The notes beneath the pieces were generated by a model that worked only from the letters and a program-made list of their open reading frames with translations, was not told where the DNA came from and made no database searches. From Caballeronia cordobensis (lineage in GTDB: Bacteria; Pseudomonadota; Gammaproteobacteria; Burkholderiales; Burkholderiaceae), in the NCBI RefSeq assembly GCF_001544575.2, contig NZ_FCNY02000007.1, positions 248,001 through 312,000 of the forward strand: a stretch of DNA of 64,000 nt. The letters are read 5' to 3'. Below are positions 34,786 to 44,300 of the stretch, in pieces (position 1 is the stretch's first letter; the number at the start of each line of letters is the position of its first letter). Position numbers and translations under genes: made by a program.

Positions 34786-35157
34786 TCAGTTGCGTTCGAG
34801 TTCGACGATGGTCGTGAAGCCGCCGAAGAACATGCGTTTCCCGTCGAACGGCGGCTCGCCGTTTTCCATCATGGCTTTGAGGCGCGGGTCTTCCATGACT
34901 TTCGCGTTGACGCTGTCGCGCTCTTCGCGTGATGCGTAGACGATATACGAGAACACGACGGTCTCGCCTTCCTTCAACTGCACGCTCTGCGGAAAAGACG
35001 TGACCTTGCCGGGCTTCACATCGTCGGCGATGGTCTCGACGAATTGCAGCGCGCCGTGTTCCAGCCAGATTTTGCCGGCTGCTTCGGCCATCGCACGGTA
35101 GGCATCGATTTTGTCGATGGGAACGGGTACGACGAATCCATCCACGTAGTGCGCCAT
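34786..35157 (-). CDS. DUF1428 family protein
   Basis: This 123-residue protein matches DUF1428, a small ferredoxin-like alpha/beta family related to ABM dimers and of unknown function (YVDGFVVPVPIDKIDAY, FPQSVQLKEGETVVFSYIVY, DGKRMFFGGF). The ATG at 35157 follows CAGGAGACTCAG; the longer open frame to 35613 is a shadow of the phosphatase gene. The ABM-type monooxygenase gene follows at 34 bp, so the two may act together, for example on heme or on toxic metabolites. Confidence 0.85.
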   Translation of the reverse strand: MAHYVDGFVVPVPIDKIDAYRAMAEAAGKIWLEHGALQFVETIADDVKPGKVTSFPQSVQLKEGETVVFSYIVYASREERDSVNAKVMEDPRLKAMMENGEPPFDGKRMFFGGFTTIVELERN

Positions 35158-35237
35158 CTGAGTCTCCTGTAACGGTTCGGGCGCGCACCGCGCATGCGAT
35201 ACGCTGTCTGCTTTGAGCCGTTCGCGAGGAGCGAAGT

Positions 35238-35837
35238 TCAGGCGATCCATGCATCGGCGGGCGAAGCGCGTTTCAGCACCGTCGCGGACAGCGGCGCGAG
35301 GTCCATCCCGTAGACCGATCGAAGCGGCATGCCGAGCGCATGCGCGAGCGCGGCTTTCACGACGATCGCATGCGTGACGACGATGCAGCGCTCGCGCGCA
35401 TTGAGCCGGTCGATAAACGCAAAGCCCTGAGCGACGCGTGCCGCGAGCATCGCGACGCTTTCGCCGCCGTGCGGATGCGCCTCCGGGTCCGCGAGCCATG
35501 CGGCGAGTTGCGCGGGTTCGCGCTCGCCGGCTTCGCGTAGAGAAAGTCCGCGCCAACGGCCGTAATCGATGTCGTCGAACGTGGGCACGATCTCGAAGGC
35601 ATCGGCGATCCATTCCGCTGTCTGCCGCGCAACACGCGCCGGGCTCGCGATGACGCGCGTGCCGCCGCGTGCGCGCAGCGAAGCGACCCGGTCGCGCTCA
35701 TCGTGGGCGGCCGGTTCGTCGCCGGTCGGAAAACGGCCGGCTTTCATCGCGCGCGTGGCGGCGTGGCACAGAAAGATGAGTTCCAAGGGAGCGTGACGGG
35801 CGGATCGGAATCGTTTCACTTTGCCGTCAATCATCAT
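35238..35837 (-). CDS. Histidine phosphatase superfamily protein with altered RHG motif
   Basis: This 199-residue protein has the phosphoglycerate-mutase-like fold. Given its place between B12 genes, alpha-ribazole phosphatase (CobC-like) is a reasonable guess. The first catalytic block reads LIFLCHAAT: the usual Arg-His-Gly is Cys-His-Ala, so one phosphate-binding arginine is lost while the histidine is kept. ASPARVARQTAE and VTHAIVVKAA supply the second arginine and second histidine; DYGRWRGL lacks the usual glutamate of WEG. The start (35837, or 35834) lies beside the divergent cbtB riboswitch. Confidence 0.72.
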   Translation of the reverse strand: MMIDGKVKRFRSARHAPLELIFLCHAATRAMKAGRFPTGDEPAAHDERDRVASLRARGGTRVIASPARVARQTAEWIADAFEIVPTFDDIDYGRWRGLSLREAGEREPAQLAAWLADPEAHPHGGESVAMLAARVAQGFAFIDRLNARERCIVVTHAIVVKAALAHALGMPLRSVYGMDLAPLSATVLKRASPADAWIA

Positions 35838-35844
35838 AGAATGG

Positions 35845-35945
35845 CAAGCTTGCAGTGCGAGGAAGCCGGTGCAAACCCGGCACGGTCGCGCCACTGTATG
35901 CGGCAGAGCCGAAAGGCGCTGCGCCGCGAGTCAGACCCCGCTGCA
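35845..35945 (+). ncRNA. Cobalamin riboswitch upstream of cbtBA
   Basis: The B12-riboswitch core is visible: GAGGAAGCCGGTGCAAACCC (35859 onward), GCGCCACTGTATG as B12 box (35889-35901) and AGTCAGACCCC near 35930. It precedes cbtB by about 45 bp. In Proteobacteria such elements repress cobalt uptake and synthesis genes when adenosylcobalamin is plentiful. A TAGAAT -10 candidate is at 35837-35842, overlapping the start of the divergent phosphatase gene. Confidence 0.85.
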
Positions 35946-35988
35946 TGCTCTTCGTCAATCGGGACGCGCTTTTCCCTGGAGAACCACC

Positions 35989-36216
35989 ATGAACGCTTCC
36001 AACGCGCCGGTCTTTTCGGCTCCCTCGTCGCTGGATGCACCCGTGCCCATTCCGGTGCGCGAGGTGCTGCCCTGGGCCATTTTCATCGGCCTCATTCTGC
36101 TGATCGCCATTTATTTCGTCGGGGCGGAGCAGGGCGCGACATCGATCTTCTCGGGCACTTACGTCCACGAATTCGTCCACGATGGCCGGCATCTGCTCGG
36201 CTTTCCGTGCCACTGA
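35989..36216 (+). CDS. cbtB: Cobalt transporter subunit CbtB
   Basis: CbtB is a small membrane protein of 75 residues with one transmembrane helix (about 28-47) and a C-terminal histidine-rich segment (YVHEFVHDGRHLLGFPCH) thought to bind cobalt. It occurs with CbtA under B12 riboswitch control, as here. The ATG follows CTGGAGAACCACC. cbtA starts 9 bp downstream. Confidence 0.92.
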   Translation: MNASNAPVFSAPSSLDAPVPIPVREVLPWAIFIGLILLIAIYFVGAEQGATSIFSGTYVHEFVHDGRHLLGFPCH

Positions 36217-36225
36217 GGGCGAGTC

Positions 36226-37023
36226 ATGATTCGCACCTTGCTGATACGCGGCATGATCGCGGGACTCGTCGCAGGCCTGATCGGCTTCGGTTTCGCGCGT
36301 GCGTTCGGCGAGCCGTCGGTGGCGCGCGCCATCGCGTTCGAGGAACAACACGAAGAGGCGCAGCCCGCGCACGAACACGAGCATGAACACGCGCCCGCCG
36401 ATGCGTCGGCCAACGCCGCGCACTCGCACGATCACGGCGGCGAGGACGTGGTCTCGCGCGATACGCAAGCGGGCCTCGGCCTGCTGACGGGCGTCGCCGT
36501 ATTCGGCACCGCGTTGGGCGGGCTCTTCTCGCTCGTGTTCGCGTTCGCCTATGGGCGGCTCGGCGCGTTGCGGGCGCGGGGCACAGCGGCGTTGCTGGCG
36601 TTGTTCGGCTTCGTGAGCGTCGCGATCGTGCCGTTCCTCAAGTACCCGCCGAATCCGCCTGCCGTGGGCAATGCCGAGACCATCGGGCCGCGCACGGCGC
36701 TGTTCTTCGGCATGGTCGCGATTTCCCTCGCGGCGGCCGTCTTTGCCGTGCGCATGCAGCGGCGCATGGCGGCACGGCACGGCGGCTGGAACGCGACGCT
36801 CATCGCCGTGGCGGCGTATGTCGTTGTGATCGCGATTGCGCAGGTTGCGCTGCCGGGTATCGACGAAGTGCCCGCCGGGTTCTCCGCGTCGCTGCTGTGG
36901 AATTTCCGCGTGGCCGCCATCGGCATTCAGGCGCTGATCTGGACCACGCTCGGCCTCGTGTTCGGCGCGCTCGCCGCGCGGGAGCTGGAGCGGCCGGCGC
37001 TGCGGCGCATGGCTGCGGCCTGA
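36226..37023 (+). CDS. cbtA: Cobalt transporter subunit CbtA
   Basis: CbtA is the multi-spanning part of a predicted cobalt importer that feeds B12 synthesis. The 265-residue protein has about five to six hydrophobic helices and, after the first, a histidine-rich loop (HEHEHEHAP, HSHDHGG, about residues 48-71) that probably binds Co2+. Family assignment is firm by synteny with cbtB. It converges on a minus-strand DUF1289 gene 5 bp away. Confidence 0.92.
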   Translation: MIRTLLIRGMIAGLVAGLIGFGFARAFGEPSVARAIAFEEQHEEAQPAHEHEHEHAPADASANAAHSHDHGGEDVVSRDTQAGLGLLTGVAVFGTALGGLFSLVFAFAYGRLGALRARGTAALLALFGFVSVAIVPFLKYPPNPPAVGNAETIGPRTALFFGMVAISLAAAVFAVRMQRRMAARHGGWNATLIAVAAYVVVIAIAQVALPGIDEVPAGFSASLLWNFRVAAIGIQALIWTTLGLVFGALAARELERPALRRMAAA

Positions 37024-37028
37024 GCGTC

Positions 37029-37271
37029 TTACTTCGCTTTCGCCGCGCGCCGCGCAAGCAGGGCGTCGAACAGAGCCAGCTTCGCGGCGTCGTCCATCGA
37101 CCTGAAGGTCTTGATCTCTTCGCGGCTTCTGAAACAGCCGAGGCACAGGCCGCTTTCGGCATCGAGCTTGCAGACGTCGGTGCACGGCGAGCCGACCGGC
37201 TGCTGCGTTTTTGCACGCTCGATGGTGTCGGCGAGATCGAGCGGCGTGCGGATGTCTTGCGTGGTCGTCAT
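37029..37271 (-). CDS. DUF1289 cysteine-rich protein
   Basis: This 80-residue protein has the DUF1289 four-cysteine pattern SPCTDVCKLDAESGLCLGCF (about 28-47), probably a zinc or Fe-S site. Its ATG overlaps the stop of cobB by four bases, so it is the last gene of the cobO-cobB transcript. Its role is unknown; linkage to cobalamin genes may be incidental. A longer open frame on this strand is a shadow of cobB. Confidence 0.87.
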   Translation of the reverse strand: MTTTQDIRTPLDLADTIERAKTQQPVGSPCTDVCKLDAESGLCLGCFRSREEIKTFRSMDDAAKLALFDALLARRAAKAK

Positions 37272-38566
37272 AGTGTTTCGCCGCGAAAGAGCGCGGCGGC
37301 TGCGGCTGGATTCGACGGCCAGTAGGCATGCATGTACGTGGCCGTCACCGGACCATGCCGATACAGCGCTTCGCCGGCCGCGCCCGTGGTCGCGTGCGTT
37401 GCGCTGAGTGCGGGCTGCATCGGCGTGTCGAGCGTGGAGTAGTGGAACGTGTGCCCGGTCATCGCGCCATGCGCCGTCTCGATGCGCTGCATCGCGAGGC
37501 GCGACAGCTTGCGTTGCATCGCGGCATCGCCGGGCAGCACGCCAAGCATGGCATGCCGTGTACCTTCGACGTCGGTCAGCGTATCGAGCAGATACAGCAT
37601 GCCGCCGCATTCCGCGACGACCGCCTTCCCGCGCGCGACGTGATGCGCGATCGACGCGCGCGTGCGGGCATTGGCCGCGAGCGTTGCGGCATGCAGCTCG
37701 GGATACCCGCCGGGCAGATAGAGCGCATCGGCTTCGGGCGGCGCGGGCTCGTCGGCGAGCGGCGAAAACGTGCGGATGCGCGCGCCCATCGCGACGAGCA
37801 GATCGATATTCGCCGGATAAACGAACGAGAACGCGGCATCGCGCGCGATTGCGATATCGAGGCCCTCCAGAAGGCGCGGCGGCGCGGGAAGCGTCGCATC
37901 GGCGAAATGGACGGGCGGCGGAAGCGCGGCGAGCGTCGTTTGCGCGATCGCATCGGCGGCGCGGTCAAGACGCGCATCGAGCCCGGCGACCTCGTCCGGC
38001 TGCGTGAGGCCGAGATGACGCTCGGGCAGCGCGATATCGTCGGCATTCGAAAGATGGCCGCAATAGCGCAGCCCTTCTGGAATGGTCTCGGACAACATCT
38101 GCGCATGACGCGGCGACGCAACGCGATTCGCGAGCACGCCATGAAACGGCACGTCCGCGCGATAACGCGCGAGGCCGAACGCGATGGCGCCGAAGGTCTG
38201 CGCCATGCCGTGCGCGCCGATCACCGCGAGCACGGGCACGTCGAACGCGGCGGCGAGATCGGCGCTGCTCGGCGTGCCGTCGAAGAGGCCCATCACGCCT
38301 TCGATAAGAATGAGATCGGCCTCGCGCGCGGCCTGTGCGAGCAGCGCGCGGCATGCTTCGAGACCGACCATCGACAGATGCAGCGAATAGACGGGCGTAC
38401 CGCATGCGCGTTCGAGGATCATCGGATCGAGGAAATCCGGGCCGGTCTTGAAGACGCGCACCTTCAGGCCGCGGCGCGCGTGATGCCGCGCAATCGCGGC
38501 CGTGACCGTGGTCTTGCCTTGATGCGACGCGCTCGCGCCGATGAAAAGAGCGGGGCAGTCGGGCAT
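37268..38566 (-). CDS. cobB: Cobyrinate a,c-diamide synthase CobB
   Basis: CobB amidates side chains a and c of (hydrogeno)byrinate using glutamine and ATP. The 432-residue protein has an N-terminal deviant Walker ATPase loop (SASHQGKTTVTAA near residue 11) and a C-terminal class I glutaminase domain with nucleophile Cys in VVAECGGMLYL. The family is shared by CobB and CbiA. It begins 5 bp after cobO and overlaps the DUF1289 start. It should not be confused with the sirtuin also called CobB. Confidence 0.92.
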   Translation of the reverse strand: MPDCPALFIGASASHQGKTTVTAAIARHHARRGLKVRVFKTGPDFLDPMILERACGTPVYSLHLSMVGLEACRALLAQAAREADLILIEGVMGLFDGTPSSADLAAAFDVPVLAVIGAHGMAQTFGAIAFGLARYRADVPFHGVLANRVASPRHAQMLSETIPEGLRYCGHLSNADDIALPERHLGLTQPDEVAGLDARLDRAADAIAQTTLAALPPPVHFADATLPAPPRLLEGLDIAIARDAAFSFVYPANIDLLVAMGARIRTFSPLADEPAPPEADALYLPGGYPELHAATLAANARTRASIAHHVARGKAVVAECGGMLYLLDTLTDVEGTRHAMLGVLPGDAAMQRKLSRLAMQRIETAHGAMTGHTFHYSTLDTPMQPALSATHATTGAAGEALYRHGPVTATYMHAYWPSNPAAAAALFRGETL

Positions 38567-38571
38567 CGCGT

Positions 38572-39174
38572 TCAGAATTCGACGCCGCGTTGCGCTTTCA
38601 CGCCCTGCTCGCGATACGGATGCTTCACGAGGCGCATCTCCGTGACGAGATCGGCGAGTTCGATGAGGACGTCCGGCGCGTGACGGCCCGTTACGACCAC
38701 ATGCAGCATCGCGGGCCGTGACTTCAATACGCCGAGCACTTCGTCGAGCGGCAGATACTCGTACTTGAGCACGGTGTTCAGTTCGTCGAGCACGACCATT
38801 TGATACTCGCCGCTTTCGATCATGCGCCGCGCTTCGTTCCAGCCTTTGCGCGCGGTGGCGATATCGGCTTCGCGGTTCTGCGTGTTCCAGGTGTAGCCGT
38901 CGCCCATCGTGACGAAATCGCATTGCGCGATCGCGCCGAGGAAATCGCGCTCCGACGTGTGCAGCGCGCCTTTGATGAACTGCACGACGCCGAGCTTCAT
39001 GCCGTGACCGAGCACGCGCACGGCCATGCCGAAAGCCGCCGTGGTCTTGCCCTTGCCGTTGCCGGTGTTGACGATCAACAGACCTTTCTCGTGATCGGCC
39101 GCGGCCTGCTTTTTCTCGTGCCCTTCTTTGCGACGCTGGGTCATGCGCAGATGCGATTCGGTATCGGTTTTCAC
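38572..39174 (-). CDS. cobO: Cob(I)yrinic acid a,c-diamide adenosyltransferase CobO
   Basis: CobO attaches the 5'-deoxyadenosyl group of ATP to the Co(I) corrinoid. The 200-residue protein has the BtuR/CobO Walker A loop TGNGKGKTTAAFG near residue 37, then FIKGALHTSERDF, VVLDELNTVLKYEYL and VTGRHAPDVLIELADLVTEM. It is first in a cobO-cobB-DUF1289 minus-strand unit. No B12 riboswitch is evident in the 120 bp upstream. Confidence 0.94.
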   Translation of the reverse strand: MKTDTESHLRMTQRRKEGHEKKQAAADHEKGLLIVNTGNGKGKTTAAFGMAVRVLGHGMKLGVVQFIKGALHTSERDFLGAIAQCDFVTMGDGYTWNTQNREADIATARKGWNEARRMIESGEYQMVVLDELNTVLKYEYLPLDEVLGVLKSRPAMLHVVVTGRHAPDVLIELADLVTEMRLVKHPYREQGVKAQRGVEF

Positions 39175-39294
39175 ATGATCTCCAGTGTGAAGGAAGGGCC
39201 GTATCGTACCCTAGATAACTTCGCGTGCTAACTCGGCGCTAACAATCGGTGTGCATCATGAAACCATGCAGCAACCGATTCGAGGAGCAAGGAA

Positions 39295-39510
39295 ATGGAC
39301 GCGATCTACTTATATATGGAACTCATTGCGCTCGTCTTACTCGTCTACGTCTGCAAGGACATGTTCAAAGCGCGAGCCCAGAAAAAGTCCGCTGCAAACG
39401 AAGCACCGCGGGCGATGAGCAAGCCGCTCTTCATGTTCCGTCCGCAGAGAAATCGCGCGCCCTTGCAATCGCGACGGTTACGCCGCAATAGATCGTTTTT
39501 GGCGCGATGA
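39295..39510 (+). CDS. Possible small membrane protein overlapping cobE 3' end
   Basis: This 71-residue frame starts after GAGCAAGGAA with a single transmembrane helix (YLYMELIALVLLVYVC, about 5-20) and a basic tail. The last 27 codons overlap the convergent cobE gene, and that part is Arg-rich shadow-like sequence. A true shorter peptide, a decayed gene or chance are all possible. I do not recognise a family. Confidence 0.4.
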   Translation: MDAIYLYMELIALVLLVYVCKDMFKARAQKKSAANEAPRAMSKPLFMFRPQRNRAPLQSRRLRRNRSFLAR

Positions 39511-39832
39511 GCGTGTCCGCGTTGCCCGCGAGCAGCGCGCACGGCTCGCATACGCCATCGACGTTCATTGCTTGTCGCGCATGATATGAAATCGCGGTGC
39601 GCGGCGCCTGGGCGATTTCATCGGCGGTAAAGAAGGCGAGCGGCACGCGATGGCGCTCGCAGAACGCGAGCAACCCCGCTTCTTCCCTTTTCGCATCGAT
39701 GCTCGCGACGATGGCGATCGCGCCGAAATCATGCGCGCCGAGCGCGATGCGCACCGCTCGCTCGATCGAATCCGCGCTCGCACCGCGCCTGCAGCCGATG
39801 CCGATCGCGAGCCGCATGATGCTCTGCTCCAT
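39431..39832 (-). CDS. cobE: Cobalamin biosynthesis protein CobE (CbiG C-domain)
   Basis: CobE is the stand-alone form of the CbiG C-terminal domain and is needed, in a poorly known role, for corrin ring synthesis. The 133-residue product has the family start RLAIGIGCRRGAS and the middle IVASIDAKREEAGLLAF. The start is ATG 39832 (GGGAGG upstream) or ATG 39817. It is divergent from the cobW riboswitch promoter. The gene overlaps a doubtful plus-strand frame at its 3' end. Confidence 0.88.
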   Translation of the reverse strand: MEQSIMRLAIGIGCRRGASADSIERAVRIALGAHDFGAIAIVASIDAKREEAGLLAFCERHRVPLAFFTADEIAQAPRTAISYHARQAMNVDGVCEPCALLAGNADTLIAPKTIYCGVTVAIARARDFSADGT

Positions 39833-39888
39833 GACGAAACCGGCCTCCCGTAAAGACCGAAGATGATACAACGCCTGTCCGCCTTTTC

Positions 39889-39917
39889 TTGACGCTCGGC
39901 CCCGCCGGCTCTAGACT
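39889..39917 (+). promoter_or_regulatory. Sigma-70-like promoter for the cobW riboswitch transcript
   Basis: TTGACG (39889-39894) and TAGACT (39912-39917) are separated by 17 nt, close to the sigma-70 consensus. The predicted transcript start near 39924 coincides with the 5' edge of the riboswitch. Confidence 0.7.
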
Positions 39918-39923
39918 TTCACG

Positions 39924-40154
39924 CAGTTTTGGTGCTCGCACGCGGATTCTCTCGCGCGCAGTTAAACGGGAAGCAGGGCGCGTTCCATTCGGCCGATCGA
40001 ACGGACGTCAACCTGCGCTGCCCCCGCAACGGTAAGCGATTCCCCGCGCGCACGGTGTTTTTCATCGCGTGTGCGGGAAGCCGGCTTCGAAGCCACTGCG
40101 CGAAAACGCGCGGGAAGGCGAAGCGGCGTCATCGTCAGCCCGGATACCGGCCAG
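39924..40154 (+). ncRNA. Cobalamin riboswitch upstream of cobW-cobN
   Basis: All hallmarks of a full B12 riboswitch appear in order: TTTTGGTGCTCGCACGCG (39927 on), AGTTAAACGGGAAGCAGG, CTGCCCCCGCAACGGTAAGC (40018 on), the B12 box AAGCCACTG (40090-40098) and GTCAGCCCGGATACCGGCC (40134-40152). cobW starts 125 bp further on, leaving room for an expression platform. Confidence 0.95.
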
Positions 40155-40278
40155 ACTTCAGAGGGATCGATGCCGCGGGGATGCGGCGCGGTCCATGATC
40201 CATCGAAGCGCGGCACGACGCACGCGGTCCCGCAACGCATCGCGCCGACTTTCACGCTTCATCCGCCACGGAGCTACG

Positions 40279-41382
40279 ATGCAAACCCGCAAGATCCCCG
40301 TCACGGTCGTGACCGGCTTTCTCGGCAGCGGCAAGACCACGTTGATGCGGCATATCCTCTCCCACGCGCAGGGAAAACGTCTCGCCGTCATCGTCAACGA
40401 ATTCGGCGAGCTTGGCATCGACGGGGAAATCCTGAAGGGTTGCGGCATCGGCTGCGACGACGAGGCCGGTTCCGCCGATCGCAATCTTTATGAGCTGGCG
40501 AATGGCTGCCTGTGCTGCACGGTGCAGGAAGAGTTTTATCCGGTCATGGAGCAACTCGTCGAGCGGCGCGACAGCATCGATCACGTGCTGATCGAAACGT
40601 CGGGGCTCGCGTTGCCCAAGCCGCTCGTGCAGGCGTTCAACTGGCCGTCGATCAGGAACGCGTTCACCGTCGATGCGGTCGTGACCGTGGTCGATGGCCC
40701 CGCCGCCGCGAGCGGCCAGTTCGCGGCCAATCCCGTCGCGGTCGATGCGCAGCGCAAAGCGGACCCGAATCTCGATCACGAATCTCCGCTGCACGAGTTG
40801 TTCGAGGATCAGCTTTCGTCGGCGGATCTCGTCATCGTCAACAAGACCGATCTCATGGACGACGATGCGCTGCAAAAGGTCGTGGCGCTCGTGCGCCCCG
40901 AAATTCCGCCCGAAGTGAAGATCGTGCCCGCGCATATGGGTCAGCTCGATGCGCATACGCTGCTCGGGCTCGAATCGGCATCGGAGGAAACCATTCACCT
41001 GCGGCACGATCATCACGGCTCGCCCGACGATGCAGGTCATGCGGACCATCACCATGACGAATTCGATTCGGTCGTCGTGCATGGCCGCGTCGAATCGCGC
41101 GAGCAGGCTATCGCGGCGCTGCATGCGCTCGTCGAGCATCACACGATCTATCGCGTGAAGGGTTTCGCCGCGTTGCCCGGCGCGGCGATGCGGCTCGTCG
41201 TGCAAGGTGTAGGGCGGCGCTTCGACAGTTATTTCGACCGGCGCTGGAACGTGAATGAACTGAATGAACTGAAGGATGCGAAGACCGAAAGCCGCTTCGT
41301 GCTGATCGGCGAAGATCTCGATCGCGACACGTTGCAACGCGCGTTCGACGCCGCGCTCGCGAGCGCGCCCGTGCAGGCCTGA
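40279..41382 (+). CDS. cobW: CobW, COG0523 GTPase of cobalamin synthesis
   Basis: CobW is a G3E GTPase thought to load cobalt onto the chelatase. The 367-residue protein has Walker A GFLGSGKTT, the metal-binding motif GCLCCT (near residue 79), NKTD for guanine recognition, and an inserted histidine-rich stretch (HLRHDHHGSPDDAGHADHHH). The ATG at 40279 follows GGAGCTACG. The longer open frame begins inside the riboswitch and is not used. cobN starts 4 bp later. Confidence 0.94.
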   Translation: MQTRKIPVTVVTGFLGSGKTTLMRHILSHAQGKRLAVIVNEFGELGIDGEILKGCGIGCDDEAGSADRNLYELANGCLCCTVQEEFYPVMEQLVERRDSIDHVLIETSGLALPKPLVQAFNWPSIRNAFTVDAVVTVVDGPAAASGQFAANPVAVDAQRKADPNLDHESPLHELFEDQLSSADLVIVNKTDLMDDDALQKVVALVRPEIPPEVKIVPAHMGQLDAHTLLGLESASEETIHLRHDHHGSPDDAGHADHHHDEFDSVVVHGRVESREQAIAALHALVEHHTIYRVKGFAALPGAAMRLVVQGVGRRFDSYFDRRWNVNELNELKDAKTESRFVLIGEDLDRDTLQRAFDAALASAPVQA

Positions 41383-41386
41383 CGCG

Positions 41387-44300
41387 ATGCATCTGCTTCG
41401 CACGACACCGGGGGGCTTCGTCGACGACGCGCAGGGCGTCATGCGCATCGATCAGACGCGCGCGCCGATCGTCGTGCTCAGTTCCGCCGATACGACGCTC
41501 GCCTTGCTCGCAAGCGTGTTTCCGCGTCTGGAAGCGGGCTTTCCCGAAGTGCGGCTCGTAAATCAGTCGTTTCTGCGTCAGCCCGCGTCCGTCGACTTTT
41601 ATATCGACGATGTATTGCGGCACGCGCAGGTCGTGATCGTCGATCATCTCGGCGGCGAATCATACTGGCCGTATGGCATCGAGCGGCTCGTCGCGCTGGC
41701 GAAGCAGGAAAAGCAACTGCTCGCGATGTTCTCGGGCGATCTCGCCGAAGACCCCAACCTGACGGCGAAAAGCACCGCGGACGCGCCGTTCTGCCGCGAG
41801 CTGTCGCGCTATCTGCGCGAAGGCGGCGCGCGCAACGCGGAAGAATTTCTGCGCAGCATTGCACATCGCGCATTCGGCTTCGGACGCGCGCCGCAGTCGC
41901 CGAGTCCGTTGCCCGCGGTCGCGATTTATCATCCGGAGCGCGATATTGCCGTCATCGACGACTGGCAGGCGCGCTGGACGCAAGACGCGCCTGTCGTCGG
42001 CCTGTTGTTCTATCGCGCGCATTTGCAGGCGGGCAACACCGCCGTGTTCGACGCGCTCATCGAAGCGCTCGAAGAAGAAGGGTTGAACCCGCTGCCGATC
42101 GCGATTTCGTCGCTGAAGGAAAGCGTGAGCCGCGAAGTGGTCGAGCGTTTGTGCGCCGAGCATCGCGCGTCGCTCGTCTTGAATACGACGGCGTTCGCGG
42201 CCAGTGTGATCGGCGAAGACGAAGTATTCGAAGTCGCGGGCGATGCGCCGGTGCTGCAAGTCATTCTGAGCGGCGGCAACCGCGACGACTGGCTCAAGGA
42301 CAATCACGGCCTGAATTCGCGCGACATTGCCATGCATATTGCGCTGCCCGAAGTCGATGGCCGCATCATCACGCGGGCGGTCAGTTTCAAGGGCCTCGCG
42401 TATCACTGCAAGCACACGCAAGTGGATGTCGTACGCTATCAGGCCGATGCGGAACGCGTGCGTTTCGTCGCGGAACTGAGCCGCCGCTGGTGCGCGCTGC
42501 GTCACACGCCGAATGCGCAAAAGCGCATCGCGCTCGTGCTCGCGAACTATCCGGCAAGCGAAGGGCGCATCGGCAATGGCGTGGGCCTCGACACGCCCGC
42601 GTCGGCCATCGGCATTCTGTCGATGCTCGCGCGCGAAGCGTATCGCGTCGGCACGATACCCGCGGATGGCGATGCGCTCATCGCCGCGCTGACCGAAGGC
42701 GTGACCAACGATGCCGTCGTGCGCGATCTGCGGCCCGCGTTGCAAAGTCTGTCGCTCGAAGACTATCGCGAAGCGTATCGCGCGCTGCCCGCCGATGCGC
42801 GCATCGCACTCGAAACAGCCTGGGGCGCGCCCGAAGACGATCCGACGGTGCGGCGCGGCCGCTTCATGATCGCGGGTTATCGCTGCGGTCAGGTCTTTAT
42901 CGGCATTCAGCCGTCGCGCTCGCGCGAGCGCAACGATTACGCCAGTTATCACGACGCCGAACTCGTTCCGCCGCATTCGTATCTCGCGTTTTATTTCTGG
43001 TTGCGGCTGCGCTTCGAGGCCGACGCGCTCGTGCATGTCGGCAAGCACGGCAATCTCGAATGGCTGCCGGGCAAGAGCGTCGCGTTGTCGTCGTCGTGCT
43101 GGCCCGATGCGATTCTCGGACCGATGCCGCATCTCTATCCGTTCATCGTGAACGATCCGGGCGAAGGCAGTCAGGCGAAACGCCGCGCGCAGGCCGTGAT
43201 CATCGATCATCTGATGCCGCCGCTCACGCGCGCCGAGAACTACGGGCCGTTGCAGGATCTCGAACGTCAGGTCGACGAATACTACGAAGCGCTGATGGTC
43301 GATGCGCGCCGCGCGAAGCTGTTGCGCAAATCGATCCTCGAGAACATCGTCGAGAACAGCCTTCACGAAGAACTCGGCCTCGATGCGCCGCGCGATGTGG
43401 CCGGCGAAGATGCCTTGCTCACGCGTGCCGATGCTTACCTTTGCGAGTTGAAGGAAGCGCAGATTCGCGACGGCTTGCATGTGTTCGGCGTTTCGCCGCA
43501 AGGCGTGCAACGGCGCGATACCTTGCTTGCGCTCGGGCGCTTTCCTGTGGGCGACGGTCAGGGCGCGAACGCGAGTCTCATCGCGGCCCTTGCGCGCGAT
43601 CTGCAATTGCCTGATGACTTCGATCCGCTCGACGCCGACTGGGCCGCGCCGTGGAATGGGCCGCGCCCGCAAGCGCTCGCCGATATCATCGATGTGCCGT
43701 GGCGTCATCATGGCGATACGCGCGAGCGCCTCGAATCGTTCGCCATGCAATTGCTATCCAACGATGATGCCGCCGCGCCCGGTCCGCATTCGGCGTGTGT
43801 GCTCGAACGCTTGCGCGGCGACGTGCTGCCGCGGCTCGATGCATGCGGACCGCAGGAACTGATGCAACTCAAACGCGGTCTGGAAGGACGTTTCGTGCCG
43901 CCAGGCCCGAGCGGCTCGCCATCGCGCGGCAGGCCCGATGTCTTGCCCACGGGCCGCAACTTCTATTCCGTCGATACGCGCGCATTGCCGACGCAGGCCG
44001 CCTGGTCGCTCGGCGTCAAGTCGGCGCATGCGCTGGTCGAACGTCATGTGCAGGATCACGGCGATTTCCCGCACGCGATCGGCTTGTCCGTGTGGGGCAC
44101 GGCGACGATGCGCACCGGCGGAGACGATATTGCGCAGGCCTTCGCGTTGATCGGCGTGCGGCCGAAATGGGCCGCGGGTAGTCATCGCGTGACCGACTTC
44201 GAGATCCTGCCGATTTCCATTTTCAATCGTCCGCGCATTGATGTGACGCTACGCGTGTCGGGCTTCTTTCGCGATGCGTTCGCGAATCTCATGCATCTCT

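Noticed and set aside
41660..43750. Antisense open frame of about 696 codons within cobN
   Set aside because: It mirrors a confidently assigned gene and has Arg-rich, domain-free composition.
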